The notes: generated from the sequence alone by a model not told the origin. A DNA stretch of 64,000 nt from Mesorhizobium muleiense (GCF_900099905.1 NZ_FNEE01000003.1:62001-126000); one strand, 5' to 3'; shown: positions 1 through 9,797, counted from the first letter of the stretch. Numbers and translations are program-made.

Positions 1-813
1 GCCAATAGCGGGCAAGGCACCGCCAAGCTCGACGGCTTCGTCGTCGCCGCCGACGGCACCTCCAGCATCAATGCCTCGGCCAGCTTTGCCATGCCGACGA
101 ACTTCATGCAGATCGCCCGCGTCGATACCGTGCAGATCGGCGTCGCGTCGGCGGTGCGCAAGAGGCCGGCGCTGGTGCAGACCACGTTCAAGGTCGACAA
201 AGTGTCGGGCCATTGGAACAAGACGATGACGCTCTACGGCACGAAATTCAGCGAGACGGCGGTCAATCCGTTGATGAAGATCACCTATGTCTACAACAAC
301 TTTGGTGATCCGAAAGGCTACGGCACGTCGACAGTGTATACGGTGAATGGATCGACGACCACGAAGGTCCAGGAACAAAAATGCACGACCAGGACGGTGC
401 TCAACTTCCTTAACCTGGTAGTCGGCGCGATTACACAGACGAGCGGTTACACGAAATATGTGACCACCTGTACCAACACCATGTATCCCGCAAACGGCGC
501 CGGCGCCGTAATCGACGTCAGCCTGATGGACAGCCTTTATCTGCAGATGGACGTGCCGTCGGCGCAAATAACCAAGCTCAAGTCGAATGACCCGAACACA
601 TCGAACCGGTTGTACCTCAACGGCGTTGAGGTCGCGAACGGCGAAAAGGTGGACATCTTTACCGCGGTGCCGTGCGGCCAATCCAGCCAGCAGGCCTGGG
701 AGGACGGCGGAAATCCCGTGCCAGCTCCAGTGTCCAACGCCGACTTCTTCTACACCGTGACCGGCAAGTGCGACTTCAATCAACGGGCTTCGCAAACAGT
801 GCTTACGCAATAG
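1..813 (+). CDS. C-terminal part of a TadG-like pilus assembly protein (5' truncated)
   Basis: The reading frame is already open at base 1, so the gene begins outside the window; 270 residues are visible. The sequence is Gly/Ser/Thr/Asn-rich, with no membrane segment and four or more Cys in the C-terminal half. The stretch reading SGHWNKTMTLYGT resembles the C-terminal region of rhizobial TadG-type proteins, which are anchored by an N-terminal TadE/TadG helix and act in Flp/Tad pilus secretion. The anchor would lie upstream and cannot be seen, so the family call rests on overall resemblance only. A strong intrinsic terminator follows. Confidence 0.5.
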   Translation, partial: ANSGQGTAKLDGFVVAADGTSSINASASFAMPTNFMQIARVDTVQIGVASAVRKRPALVQTTFKVDKVSGHWNKTMTLYGTKFSETAVNPLMKITYVYNNFGDPKGYGTSTVYTVNGSTTTKVQEQKCTTRTVLNFLNLVVGAITQTSGYTKYVTTCTNTMYPANGAGAVIDVSLMDSLYLQMDVPSAQITKLKSNDPNTSNRLYLNGVEVANGEKVDIFTAVPCGQSSQQAWEDGGNPVPAPVSNADFFYTVTGKCDFNQRASQTVLTQ

Positions 814-868
814 CGCTGGACGGGGAACGGCGCTAACGCTCGACCTTAATCGAAGCAATGCATTCATA

Positions 869-900
869 ACGCCGCCTGCCACCGGGCGGCGTTTTTATTT
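869..900 (+). terminator. Rho-independent terminator after the TadG-like gene
   Basis: A perfect 8-bp stem (ACGCCGCC / GGCGGCGT) with an 8-base loop is followed by TTTTATTT. It lies 56 bases after the stop codon and fits an intrinsic terminator for the upstream gene. Confidence 0.85.
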
Positions 901-1029
901 GTGGGCCAATTCGAGGACGGGCGGAGGTGGGCGATCACGAAGCGGTGATGGCTGTAACGAAGGCCCAGGCGGCGGCGAAGAGCTGATGTGATCGCCATTC
1001 CGGCGCGCCACCAACTCTGGGAGACCATC

Positions 1030-1308
1030 ATGACCGCCTTCACCCGCCTGACCTTGCCGGCACTTGCCTTCGCGCTTTGCTCGACCGCTCTTGTTGCCGG
1101 CGGCATTGCCTGCGCCGAAGATGCGATGAAGCCGGCCAATGCGATGGCGACCAATGCCATGAAGCCGGCGACCGACGCGATGAAGCCCGCGGATCCGATG
1201 GCGGCCGAAAAGCTGAAGGACTGCATGGACAAGGCTGCCATGGAAACCGACGCGATGAAGAAGGACGAGGCGACCAAGACCTGCGACGCAATGGGCACGG
1301 CCAAGTAG
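1030..1308 (+). CDS. Small exported MXKDX-repeat-like protein
   Basis: A 92-residue protein with a signal peptide at about residues 1-29 (hydrophobic core LPALAFALCSTALVAGG). The mature part is built from short Met-containing repeats of the type DAMKPA, AMKPAT and AMKKDE, with two Cys near the C terminus. This resembles the pentapeptide MXKDX repeat proteins of soil proteobacteria, whose function is unknown. I chose the ATG at 1030 because GGGAGA precedes it by a few bases and because it gives a clean signal peptide; an upstream GTG at 988 would add 14 residues. It stands alone between a terminator and msrA. Confidence 0.6.
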   Translation: MTAFTRLTLPALAFALCSTALVAGGIACAEDAMKPANAMATNAMKPATDAMKPADPMAAEKLKDCMDKAAMETDAMKKDEATKTCDAMGTAK

Positions 1309-1420
1309 GCCACGTCCGGAACGCTGTCGGGCCGCCGATGCACACGCCCGCACGGCAATGTGAAACCGCGACGAACCTATCTGTCGTATAGTCGAAAACC
1401 TCATGCAGGAGAGATCAGAG

Positions 1421-2161
1421 ATGGCCGGCATTGAAAGAACCGCCGCGAAACGATTGACCAACGTCGCCTGGGGCGCGCTTGCGGCGCTGATGCTCGCGGC
1501 GGCTGGCGCCGCCTTGTGGCAGACGCCGGCGATCGCGGCCGAGGCGGCGGTGGTGATCCCGCCACCGGCGATGGACGAAAAACCCGCCGCCGGCACCGCC
1601 AGGGCGATCTTCGCCGGCGGCTGCTTCTGGGGCGTGCAAGGCGTGTTCCAGCACGTCAAGGGCGTGACCAGCGCCGTCTCCGGCTATGCGGGCGGCGACA
1701 AGGACACCGCCGTCTACGAGACGGTCGGCACCGGCCGGACCGGGCATGCCGAGGCCGTCGAGATCATCTACGAGCCGTCCAAAGTCAGTTACGGCCAGCT
1801 GCTGCAGGTGTATTTCTCGGTCGCGCACAACCCGACGCAGCTGAACTACCAGGGTCCGGACCGCGGCCCGCAATACCGTTCGACGATCTTTGCCGAAAGC
1901 GACGCGCAGAAGAAGATCGCCGAGAGCTATATCGCCCAGCTCGGCAAGGCCAAGGTGTTTCCGGAGCCGATCGTGACCACGCTGGAGACGGGGAAAAAAT
2001 TCTATCCGGCCGAGGACTACCACCAGGACTTTTTGACGCTGAACCCGACCTATCCCTACATCGTCTACAACGACCTGCCAAAGGTCGAGAATTTGAAGAC
2101 GCTATTCCCAGACCTTTACAGCGACAAGCCGGTGCTGGTGCTGGCCGGCAACAAGAGCTGA
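1421..2161 (+). CDS. msrA: Peptide methionine sulfoxide reductase MsrA, exported
   Basis: Reduces methionine-S-sulfoxide in proteins. The diagnostic GGCFWG motif holds the catalytic Cys (residue 68 from this start), and the family motifs GYAGG, GTGRTGHAE and QYRS follow in order. Residues 1-40 form a signal peptide or anchor ending near AIAAEA, so the enzyme probably repairs periplasmic proteins. The start at 1421 is preferred over the ATG at 1403 because AGGAGAG sits 8 bases before it. The length of 246 aa is longer than cytosolic MsrA because of the leader. No MsrB lies nearby. Confidence 0.95.
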   Translation: MAGIERTAAKRLTNVAWGALAALMLAAAGAALWQTPAIAAEAAVVIPPPAMDEKPAAGTARAIFAGGCFWGVQGVFQHVKGVTSAVSGYAGGDKDTAVYETVGTGRTGHAEAVEIIYEPSKVSYGQLLQVYFSVAHNPTQLNYQGPDRGPQYRSTIFAESDAQKKIAESYIAQLGKAKVFPEPIVTTLETGKKFYPAEDYHQDFLTLNPTYPYIVYNDLPKVENLKTLFPDLYSDKPVLVLAGNKS

Positions 2162-2183
2162 TCTTTTGCCAGTGTGTACCTGG

Positions 2184-2201
2184 TGCGTCCTAATGGACGC
2201 A
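2184..2201. repeat. Hairpin between convergent msrA and the ABC importer operon
   Basis: Perfect 7-bp arms TGCGTCC/GGACGCA enclose a TAAT loop, in the 170-base gap between two convergent transcription units. There is no T-run, so a terminator role is possible but unproven. Confidence 0.4.
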
Positions 2202-2331
2202 TGTCGGCGTCAGGTGTGGTGAGGTACAGGTCAGGCCGCGCCGAAAATGGTGGATTCCGAGAACCGGAACGGAGCGCACTTTCGGGTACGCGAGTACCGC
2301 CGGGTGCAGGCCGGCTGAATATCAACAAAAC

Positions 2332-3057
2332 TTATTGCACGCCCAGAAACTGCCGGAGCTCCGGCGTCCTGGGATTGGAAAAAACGTCCTCGGGGGCGCC
2401 GATCTCGTGGACACGACCCTGATGCATGAAAACGACGCGCGAGCAGACGTCGCGGGCAAAGCGCATCTCGTGGGTGACCATCACCAGCGTCATGCCTTCC
2501 GCCGCCAATTCCTTGACGACGGCCAGCACTTCGGCGACGAGCTCGGGATCGAGCGCCGAGGTGATCTCGTCGCATAGCAGCGCGATGGGCTGCATGGCGA
2601 GCGCCCGGGCGATCGCCACGCGCTGCTGCTGGCCGCCGGACAATTCGTCCGGCAACGCATCGAACTTGTGGGCGAGACCGACGCGGTCGAGCATTTTTCG
2701 CGCGACCGCCTCGGCGTCCTTCTTCGGCGTCTTCTTCACCACCATCTGCGACAGCATGACATTGCCGCCGGCGGTGAGATGCGGAAACAGGTTGAATTGC
2801 TGAAAAATCATGCCGACTTTCAGGCGCAGCGCCTTGAGATGCACCTCGTCGGGCAGGAACTGGGCGCCGGCGACGACGATCGAGCCTTCATCGATGGTCT
2901 CGAGCCCGTTGATGCAGCGCAGCAGCGTCGACTTGCCCGAACCGCTCTTGCCGATGATGGCGACGACCTCGCCCGGCGCGACGTCGATGGAAATCCCCTT
3001 CAGCACCTCGTTGTCGCCGAAGCGCTTCTTCACCTCAGTGATTGCGATGAGCGACAT
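2332..3057 (-). CDS. Polar amino-acid ABC transporter, ATP-binding subunit
   Basis: A 241-residue PAAT-family ATPase (GlnQ/HisP type). Walker A GKSGSGKST is at residues 36-44, the signature LSGGQQQ at 139-145, Walker B ALLCDE at 159-164 and the H-loop in VMVTHE. The usual DEPTSALDP motif reads DEITSALDP here. The start is the ATG at 3057, preceded by AGGAAG; it overlaps the end of the upstream permease by 23 bases, implying translational coupling. It is the last gene of a four-gene minus-strand operon (binding protein, two permeases, ATPase). The exact substrate cannot be read from sequence. Confidence 0.92.
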   Translation of the reverse strand: MSLIAITEVKKRFGDNEVLKGISIDVAPGEVVAIIGKSGSGKSTLLRCINGLETIDEGSIVVAGAQFLPDEVHLKALRLKVGMIFQQFNLFPHLTAGGNVMLSQMVVKKTPKKDAEAVARKMLDRVGLAHKFDALPDELSGGQQQRVAIARALAMQPIALLCDEITSALDPELVAEVLAVVKELAAEGMTLVMVTHEMRFARDVCSRVVFMHQGRVHEIGAPEDVFSNPRTPELRQFLGVQ

Positions 3058-3694
3058 TGAGCTTCCTTTCCAGGAGCTGGCTGGATTTCGACAGCGGCCA
3101 GCACAAAGCAAAGTAGATGAGCGCGACCAGGCCATAGACGGTGAACGGCTGGAACGTCGCGTTGGTGACGATCGAACCGGCCTTCGACAGTTCGACGAAG
3201 CCGATGATCGAGGTGAGCGCGGTGCCCTTCACCACCTGCACCGAGAAGCCGACGGTCGGCGGCACCGCCACTTTCAGTGCCTGCGGCAGGATGACGTAGC
3301 GCATCTGCTGGAGATAACCCATGCCGAGGCTGGCTGACGCCTCCCATTGGCCCTTGGCAATGCTCTCGACGCAGCCACGCCAGATTTCGGCGAGGAAGGC
3401 TGCGGTCCACAGGATGAGCGCGACACAGGCGGCAAGCCAGGCGGGAACGTCGATGCCAAACAGGCCAAGCCCGAAGAAAGCCAGAAAGAGCTGCATCAGC
3501 AGCGGCGTGCCCTGAAACAGCTGGATGTAGCCGCGTGACAGAAACTGCATCCCACGCCGGCCGCCGATGCGCAAGAAAAGCAGGGCCGCGCCGACGATGC
3601 CGCCACCGATGAAGGAGACCAGCGAGAGGACAACGGTCCAGCGGGCGGCCAGAAGCAGGTTACGCAGGATGTCCCAGAAGCTGAACTCGGTCAT
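3035..3694 (-). CDS. Amino-acid ABC transporter permease (second of two)
   Basis: A 219-residue inner-membrane permease of the HisM/GlnP family with about five membrane helices. The cytoplasmic EAA loop, which docks on the ATPase, reads EASASLGMGYLQQM and is followed by ILPQAL. The family stretch QLFQGTPLLMQLF is present. It lies 10 bases after the sister permease and overlaps the ATPase gene. The two permeases probably form a heterodimeric channel. Confidence 0.9.
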   Translation of the reverse strand: MTEFSFWDILRNLLLAARWTVVLSLVSFIGGGIVGAALLFLRIGGRRGMQFLSRGYIQLFQGTPLLMQLFLAFFGLGLFGIDVPAWLAACVALILWTAAFLAEIWRGCVESIAKGQWEASASLGMGYLQQMRYVILPQALKVAVPPTVGFSVQVVKGTALTSIIGFVELSKAGSIVTNATFQPFTVYGLVALIYFALCWPLSKSSQLLERKLNVAHRNH

Positions 3695-3704
3695 GGCGCC
3701 TGTC

Positions 3705-4376
3705 TCATCGCGACGCCTTCCTCGGGAACAGCATCCCGCCCAGGCCGGCCAGCAGCTGGCGCAGCAGGATGGCGAGCGCCAGGTAGATCAAAGTGGAGAC
3801 GATGTAGGTTTCGAAGGCCCTGAAATTGCGCGACTGGATAAAGTTGGCGGCGAAGGTCAGGTCCTCAGCGGCAATCTGCGAAACGACGGCCGAACCCAGC
3901 ATGACGATGACGATCTGCGACGACAGCGCAGGCCAGATGCGCTGCAGCGCCGGGACCAGAACCACGTGCCAGAAGGCCTGGAACGGGGTCATGGCGAGGC
4001 TGGCGCCGGCCTCGAACTGGCCGCGCGGCGTGGCCTGGATGCCGGCGCGGATGATCTCGCAGCTGTAAGCGCCGAGATTGACGATCATGGCGAGGTTGGC
4101 GGCGGTCAGCTCCGACATCCTGATGCCAAGCGACGGCAGGCCGAAGAAAATGAAGAACAGCTGGATGAGGAAGGGCGTGTTGCGGATCAGCTCGACATAG
4201 GTCGCAACGACGGGTTTTAGCCATTTCGGCCCCAGCGCCCGCACCCAGGCGCAGGCAATGCCCAATGCCACGCCGAACACCGCGCCGATCAGGATAAGCT
4301 GCGCGGTGATCCGGATGCCCTTGAGCAGCACCGGCAGAGATCCGATCAGCCAGCTGAAATCGAACTGATAGGTCAT
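3705..4376 (-). CDS. Amino-acid ABC transporter permease (first of two)
   Basis: A 223-residue HisQ/GlnP-type permease with about five membrane helices. It carries the ELIRNTPFLIQLFFIFFGLP family motif, and the EAA loop reads EAGASLAMTPFQAF followed by VLVPAL. It lies 40 bases after the binding-protein gene and 10 bases before the second permease, all on the minus strand. The paired permeases differ clearly, as expected for a heterodimer. Confidence 0.9.
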   Translation of the reverse strand: MTYQFDFSWLIGSLPVLLKGIRITAQLILIGAVFGVALGIACAWVRALGPKWLKPVVATYVELIRNTPFLIQLFFIFFGLPSLGIRMSELTAANLAMIVNLGAYSCEIIRAGIQATPRGQFEAGASLAMTPFQAFWHVVLVPALQRIWPALSSQIVIVMLGSAVVSQIAAEDLTFAANFIQSRNFRAFETYIVSTLIYLALAILLRQLLAGLGGMLFPRKASR

Positions 4377-4416
4377 GACTTGCTATCCGACCTCAGCCAC
4401 ACGCGGCGGGCGGCGA

Positions 4417-5208
4417 TCACAGCTCAGCCGGCAGGTCCACCTTCAGCCATTTTTGCGAAATGGCGTTGAGGGCGCCATCGGACCTGGCGGCGGCGATGAT
4501 CCCGTTGATCTTGGCCATCAACGCCGGCTGCTCCTTGTTCATGCCGATGTAGCAAGGCGAGTTCTTGATCAGGAACTTGAGTTCCGGCCGCTTGGGCGGG
4601 TTCTTTTCGAGGATGGCGGCGGCGACGACATTCCCGGTCGCGATCACCTCGACCTGGCCGGACAGGAAAGCGGAAATAGTGCCGTTATTGTCCTCGTAGC
4701 GCTTGATCTCGACGCTCGCGGGCACAACCTTGGTCAGTTCGAGATCTTCGATCGCGCCGCGGGTGACGCCAACGGTCTTGCCGGCGAGGTCTTCCGCTTT
4801 TGCGACGGCGACGTCTGCCGGAGCGAACACGCCGTTGTAGAACGGAGCATAGGCTTCGGAAAAGTCGATGACCTTCTCGCGATCGGGATTCTTGCCGAGG
4901 CTGGAAATGACCAGGTCGACTTTGTTGGTCTGGAGATAGGGAATGCGGTTGGCGCTGGTGACCGGGACGATCTCGACCGTGGCGCCGAGCTTTTCGCCAA
5001 TCAGATTGGCGATGTCGACGTCGTAGCCTTGCGGCGTCATGTCGGCGCCGACACTGCCGAAGGGCGGGAAATCCTGTGGAACGGCGATGCGGACGGTGCC
5101 GCGCGCCGCGATGTCGCTCAAGGCGTCGGCCCGCGCCTGCGGAAACGAAGCCATGGCCATTCCAACGGCGGCGGAGAAGGCCAGCATGCAGACATTGCGA
5201 CGGTTCAT
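4417..5208 (-). CDS. Periplasmic amino-acid binding protein of the ABC importer
   Basis: A family 3 solute-binding protein (SBP_bac_3) of 263 residues. The signal peptide MNRRNVCMLAFSAAVGMAMA ends near QARA. The mature part shows the usual order GTVRIAVPQDFPPFG, GYDVDIA, DLVISSLG, R-EKVIDFS and YNGVF. The start is the ATG at 5208, preceded by AAGGGAAAG; an upstream in-frame extension to 5316 would bury the signal peptide. It is first in the operon and gives the system its specificity, probably a polar amino acid. Confidence 0.92.
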   Translation of the reverse strand: MNRRNVCMLAFSAAVGMAMASFPQARADALSDIAARGTVRIAVPQDFPPFGSVGADMTPQGYDVDIANLIGEKLGATVEIVPVTSANRIPYLQTNKVDLVISSLGKNPDREKVIDFSEAYAPFYNGVFAPADVAVAKAEDLAGKTVGVTRGAIEDLELTKVVPASVEIKRYEDNNGTISAFLSGQVEVIATGNVVAAAILEKNPPKRPELKFLIKNSPCYIGMNKEQPALMAKINGIIAAARSDGALNAISQKWLKVDLPAEL

Positions 5209-5402
5209 TATCTTTCCCTTTGACTGGACAAAACCAATTGGTCGCCAGGGCAAAGCAACAGACATGCCAAACCATCGAAATCGCTGCGAATCGGACTTTC
5301 CCGGCGGAATTGGCAAGGTGGGATTGGCAAGGCAGTCTTCACGAGCCGCTGCCGCCCGAGCAATCGACTGCCTAAATATTGTGCAGTTCGGCGGTTTGCC
5401 AG

Positions 5403-6407
5403 TCAGTCGTAGGTCAGATCCGTCGCCTTGCCGCCGAAGACGCGGTAGGCATAAAACGAATAGAAAATGATGATCGGCAGCACCACCACCGTGCCGGCCA
5501 GGATGATGGCGAGGCTTTCCGGCGCGGACGCCGCCTGCCAGATGGTCAGCCTGTCGGGCACGACGAAGGGATAGAACGACCAGGCGAGGCCGGCAAAGCC
5601 CAGCGTGAAGATGGCGGCCAGCGTCAGGAACGGCGTCAGCGCATGGCGGTCGCCGGCCTTAGGCAGATGGAAGGTCTGCCGCCACAGCCATGCGAACAGC
5701 ACCGCCGACAGGACCGGCAGCGGCGACAAATAGAGCATGGCCGGCCAGACGAACCATTTGTCGAAGATGCGCGGACTGGCGAGCGGCGTGGCCAGCGAGA
5801 CGGCGACCATGCCGAGCGCGGTCAGCACCAGCGCCCGGCGCAGCCATAGCACCGCCTTCTTCTGCAATTCGCCTTCCGTCTTGTAGATGACCCAGGCTGC
5901 GCCCATCGCCGCGTAGGCGGCGGCAAGGCAGAGCGCCACCAGCGCGCCGAAGGCCATTCCGCCGAGGCCGACATCAAGGCCCAGCACATAGATCCCCAGC
6001 ATGTAGCCCTGCGCCAGCGATGCGATGACCGAGCCCAGAAAGAAGATGCGGTTCCAGCGATGCTTGTGACCGGCCGGCACCTTGGCCCGGAAATCGAAGG
6101 CAACGCCGCGCAGGATCAGGCCGACAAGGAGCAGGAAGACCGGAATGTAGAGCGCGGTGAGGATGGTGCCGTGCGCCAGCGGGAAGGCGACCAGCAGCAG
6201 GCCGACGGCCAGCACCAGCCAGGTCTCGTTGGCGTCCCAGAACGGGCCTATTGCGGCGATCATCGTGTCCTGCTCGGCGTCTCCGGCGGCTGCGAACAGG
6301 ATGCCGATACCGAGGTCAAAGCCGTCGAGGATGACGTAGATCAGGATGGCAAGGCCCATCAGGCCGGCGAAGATGAGGGGGAGCAATGTCGGCCAGTCGA
6401 GGGTCAT
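5403..6407 (-). CDS. cydB: Cytochrome bd-type ubiquinol oxidase subunit II (CioB/CydB)
   Basis: A 334-residue integral membrane protein with about eight or nine helices. The N-terminal family signature reads YVILDGFDLGIGIL, and GPFWDANETWLV follows. With subunit I it reduces oxygen at the inner membrane using quinol electrons and does not pump protons. It starts 10 bases after cydA ends. I found no cydX-like small ORF in the 194 bases after it. Confidence 0.95.
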   Translation of the reverse strand: MTLDWPTLLPLIFAGLMGLAILIYVILDGFDLGIGILFAAAGDAEQDTMIAAIGPFWDANETWLVLAVGLLLVAFPLAHGTILTALYIPVFLLLVGLILRGVAFDFRAKVPAGHKHRWNRIFFLGSVIASLAQGYMLGIYVLGLDVGLGGMAFGALVALCLAAAYAAMGAAWVIYKTEGELQKKAVLWLRRALVLTALGMVAVSLATPLASPRIFDKWFVWPAMLYLSPLPVLSAVLFAWLWRQTFHLPKAGDRHALTPFLTLAAIFTLGFAGLAWSFYPFVVPDRLTIWQAASAPESLAIILAGTVVVLPIIIFYSFYAYRVFGGKATDLTYD

Positions 6408-6417
6408 CGCCGTTCTC

Positions 6418-7776
6418 CTATTTCGCCACCGGCTGCGACAGCGGCGCGTCGAGAACGCCCGGCAGCGGCGAGGCATCGCCGTCCTTCGCCGCCTTCAGCG
6501 CCAGATAGACCAGCACGCCGAGATAGGCGATCAGAAGCAGCGCATAGAGGATGAGATAGACCGCGAGCGACAGCGCGACCTGGCTGCCGGCGACCGGGCC
6601 GACGGCATCGACAGTTTTCAGCACGCCGGTGACCAGCCACGGTTGGCGGCCGATCTCGGTGGTGTACCAGCCAGCCAGCGTCGCTAGCCAGCCGGACAGC
6701 GCCATCGGCACCATCACCAGCGCCAGCGGTCTCGGCAGGCTGTGCCGGCGCTTGAGGAAAAAGGCGGCCGACCAGGAGACGACGAGCATCAGGACGCCGG
6801 TGCCGACCATGGTGCGAAAAGCCCAGAACACCGGGAACACCGGCGGGTGGTTGCCGGCATAGTCGTTCAGCCCCGGCACGACGCCGCTGGCGCTGTGCCT
6901 GAGGATGAGGCTGGCGCCATCGGGGATGGTGAGCTCGAATTTGTTCTCCCTTGCCGCCTCGTCGGGAAGCGCGAAAAGGACCAGCGGCACATTGGGGCCG
7001 GTGTTCCAGTTGGCCTCCATGGCGGCGATCTTCTGCGGCTGATGCTCGAGCGTGTTGAGGCCATGCTGGTCGCCGGCGAAGATCTGGATGGGGATCAGGA
7101 TCGCCGCGGTGAAAACACCGGTGCGCAAGGCCTTCCACATCGATTCCGAACGGTCGCTATAGAGATAGCGCAGCGCCGACAGGCCGGCGATCAGGAACGA
7201 AACCGTCAGGCCGGAGGCAAGCAGCATGTGGACGAGCCGGTAGGGCATGGACGGGTTGAAGACGATCGCCCACCAGTCGGTAGCGTGGGCTACGCCGTCG
7301 CGCATCTCGAAGCCGACCGGCGTCTGCATCCATGAATTGAGCGCGATGATCCAGAAGGCGGACAGGGTGGTGCCGCCGGCCACCAGCACGGTTGCCAGCG
7401 TGTGGATGCGGTTGGAGACGCGGCGGAAGCCGAACAGCATGATGCCGAGGAACGCCGCCTCGAGGAAAAAGGCGGTGAGTATCTCATAGGCGAGCAGCGG
7501 GCCGGCGATGTTGCCGACGGTCTCCATGTAACCCGGCCAGTTGGTGCCGAACTGGAAGCTCATGGTGACGCCCGAAACCACGCCCATGGCGAAGGACAGC
7601 GCGAACACCTTCACCCAGGTGAAATAGGCGCGCATCCAGGCGGTATCACCGGTGACGTTGTAGCGAAGCTTGAAGAACAGCAGCATCCACCCAAGCGCGA
7701 TGGTGATAGCCGGAAACAGGATATGGAACGAGATGTTGGCGCCGAACTGGATGCGCGAAAGGATGAGCGGGTCCAT
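6418..7776 (-). CDS. cydA: Cytochrome bd-type ubiquinol oxidase subunit I (CioA/CydA)
   Basis: A 452-residue haem-bearing subunit. Expected residues are present: His18 (haem b595 ligand in the family), Glu98 and Glu106 of the proton path, His183 (haem b558 ligand), and the EIGRQPW signature. The quinol-binding Q-loop is short, which fits the cyanide-insensitive CIO type more than E. coli CydA. The 219 bases upstream separate it from a divergent ABC gene; I saw no FixK/Fnr box (TTGA-N6-TCAA) there. Confidence 0.95.
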   Translation of the reverse strand: MDPLILSRIQFGANISFHILFPAITIALGWMLLFFKLRYNVTGDTAWMRAYFTWVKVFALSFAMGVVSGVTMSFQFGTNWPGYMETVGNIAGPLLAYEILTAFFLEAAFLGIMLFGFRRVSNRIHTLATVLVAGGTTLSAFWIIALNSWMQTPVGFEMRDGVAHATDWWAIVFNPSMPYRLVHMLLASGLTVSFLIAGLSALRYLYSDRSESMWKALRTGVFTAAILIPIQIFAGDQHGLNTLEHQPQKIAAMEANWNTGPNVPLVLFALPDEAARENKFELTIPDGASLILRHSASGVVPGLNDYAGNHPPVFPVFWAFRTMVGTGVLMLVVSWSAAFFLKRRHSLPRPLALVMVPMALSGWLATLAGWYTTEIGRQPWLVTGVLKTVDAVGPVAGSQVALSLAVYLILYALLLIAYLGVLVYLALKAAKDGDASPLPGVLDAPLSQPVAK

Positions 7777-7995
7777 GGCGGGCTCCGGCTGCTGCTATGT
7801 CAGGGAAGATAGGCCGGATGCGCCAGGCGGTCAAAGCGGCGTGGCGTCACGCGAGGCGGAACGCCGCAGGACTGCGGCAGCGGTGGATGCGCCGATGTCC
7901 AGAATGTCAGGAGTGCCATTGACTTCCGGCCGCGCGCACCGACATTCAGCGGACTAAAATCAACAGACCTCCTTTCAAGCAGCCGTTTTTCAGCC

Positions 7996-8922
7996 ATGCC
8001 ATCGATCATTGCCATTTCCGGGGTCACCAAGACCTACGCCACCGGTTTCAAAGCGCTGAAGGAGATCAACCTCGATATCGAGCGCGGCGAGATTTTTGCG
8101 CTGCTCGGGCCGAACGGCGCCGGCAAGACGACGCTGATCTCGATCGTCTGCGGTATCGTCAACCGCTCGTCGGGCACAGTCAGCGTGGACGGCCACGACA
8201 TCAGCCGGGATTATCGCGCCGCACGCAGCCTCATCGGGCTGGTGCCGCAGGAACTGACCATCGACGCATTCGAGAGCGTGTGGGCGACGGTCAACTACAG
8301 CCGCGGCCTGTTCGGCAAGCCGGCCAACCACGCCTTCGTCGAGAAAGTGCTGCGCGACCTGTCATTGTGGGACAAGAAGGACGCCAAGGCGATCACCCTG
8401 TCCGGCGGCATGAAGCGGCGGCTGATGATCGCCAAGGCTCTGTCGCACGAACCGAGGGTGCTGTTCCTCGACGAGCCGACAGCCGGCGTCGACGTCGAGC
8501 TGCGTCAGGACATGTGGGCGATGGTGCGCCGGCTGCGCGAGGATGGCGTCACCATCATCCTGACCACCCACTATATCGAGGAGGCCGAGGCGATGGCCGA
8601 CCGCGTCGGCGTCATCAATCGCGGTGAGATCGTGCTGGTTGAGGACAAGGTGCAACTGATGCGCACGCTCGGCCGCAAACGGCTGTTGCTGGAATTGCGC
8701 AGCCCGCTCGCCACCATACCCGAGAAATTGTCGCGCTACGCTTTGGAGCTTTCGCCGGACGGTGATCGACTGACTTACACCTATGACAACCAGAGCGAGC
8801 GGCCGGGCGTCGCCTCGCTGCTCCGCGACCTTGAGACGGCCGGCATCCAGTTCCGCGATATCGACACGCAAAACAGCTCGCTCGAGGAGATCTTCGTCAA
8901 CCTGGTGAGGAAGGGCGCATGA
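7996..8922 (+). CDS. ABC-2 exporter ATP-binding protein, YadG type
   Basis: A 308-residue ATPase. Walker A GPNGAGKT is at residues 38-45, the signature LSGGMKR at 135-141 and Walker B VLFLDE at 155-160, followed by [10 protein letters not shown]. The [15 protein letters not shown] block and the overall length match E. coli YadG, whose substrate is unknown. It overlaps the permease gene by 4 bases (ATGA), so the two form one complex. Its start is 219 bases from the divergent cydA start. Confidence 0.9.
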   Translation: MPSIIAISGVTKTYATGFKALKEINLDIERGEIFALLGPNGAGKTTLISIVCGIVNRSSGTVSVDGHDISRDYRAARSLIGLVPQELTIDAFESVWATVNYSRGLFGKPANHAFVEKVLRDLSLWDKKDAKAITLSGGMKRRLMIAKALSHEPRVLFLDEPTAGVDVELRQDMWAMVRRLREDGVTIILTTHYIEEAEAMADRVGVINRGEIVLVEDKVQLMRTLGRKRLLLELRSPLATIPEKLSRYALELSPDGDRLTYTYDNQSERPGVASLLRDLETAGIQFRDIDTQNSSLEEIFVNLVRKGA

Positions 8923-9680
8923 ACCTGCGAGCCGTCTGGGCGATCTACAAGATGGAAATGGCGCGCGCCTTTCGGACCGTGCTGCAGAGCATTGTCTCGC
9001 CGGTCATCTCGACATCGCTCTATTTCGTCGTCTTCGGCTCGGCCATCGGCTCGCGCATCACCGAGATCGACGGCATCAGCTACGGCGCCTTTATCGTGCC
9101 GGGGCTGATCATGCTGTCGCTGCTGACGCAGTCGATCTCCAACGCCTCCTTCGCCATCTATTTCCCGAAATTCGTCGGCTCGATCTACGAGCTGCTGTCG
9201 GCGCCGGTGTCCTATCTGGAGATCATCATCGCTTATGTCGGGGGTGCGGCGACCAAGTCGATCATACTCGGCCTGATCATCCTGGGGACCGCGTCGCTGT
9301 TCGTGCCGCTGACCATCGAGCATCCGTTCTGGATGCTCTCCTTCCTGTTGCTGACGTCGGTGACCTTCAGCCTGTTCGGGTTCATCATCGGCATCTGGGC
9401 GAAGAGCTTCGAGCAGCTGCAGCTGGTGCCGCTGCTGATCATCACGCCGCTTACCTTCCTTGGCGGCAGCTTTTATTCGATCGACATGCTGCCCGGCACC
9501 TGGCGCACGGTGACGCTGTTCAACCCTGTCCTTTATCTGGTCAGCGGCTTTCGCTGGAGTTTCTACGGCAAGTCCGACGTCTCGATCGGCATCAGCCTCG
9601 GCATGACCGTGGTTTTCCTGCTTATCTGCATCGCGATCGTCGGGTGGATTTTCAGGACCGGCTACCGGCTGCGGAACTGA
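8919..9680 (+). CDS. ABC-2 type permease, YadH type
   Basis: A 253-residue membrane protein with six predicted helices and the ABC2_membrane family pattern ([20 protein letters not shown] and [13 protein letters not shown]). It is translationally coupled to the ATPase gene by an ATGA overlap. Together they make a simple exporter with one ATPase and one permease gene, presumably working as a dimer of each. The substrate is unknown. Confidence 0.9.
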   Translation: MNLRAVWAIYKMEMARAFRTVLQSIVSPVISTSLYFVVFGSAIGSRITEIDGISYGAFIVPGLIMLSLLTQSISNASFAIYFPKFVGSIYELLSAPVSYLEIIIAYVGGAATKSIILGLIILGTASLFVPLTIEHPFWMLSFLLLTSVTFSLFGFIIGIWAKSFEQLQLVPLLIITPLTFLGGSFYSIDMLPGTWRTVTLFNPVLYLVSGFRWSFYGKSDVSIGISLGMTVVFLLICIAIVGWIFRTGYRLRN

Positions 9681-9797
9681 CCGAACGGCCTGCCCAGGCG
9701 ACGCAGCGCCAGCATCCGAGCGATGTTCCCGACCCAAGACGACCAAATCTGGTGACGACGCTTGAAAGCGGCCGTGCGATGGCGGCGCTTGATTTCC

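Noticed and set aside
895..1659. Long minus-strand frames across the MXKDX and msrA genes
   Set aside because: Low-complexity His/Arg/Ala-rich translations typical of antisense frames in high-GC coding DNA; the plus-strand genes have motifs and ribosome sites.
7777..7995. FixK/Fnr box for the bd oxidase promoter
   Set aside because: No TTGA-N6-TCAA-like dyad could be found in the divergent region.
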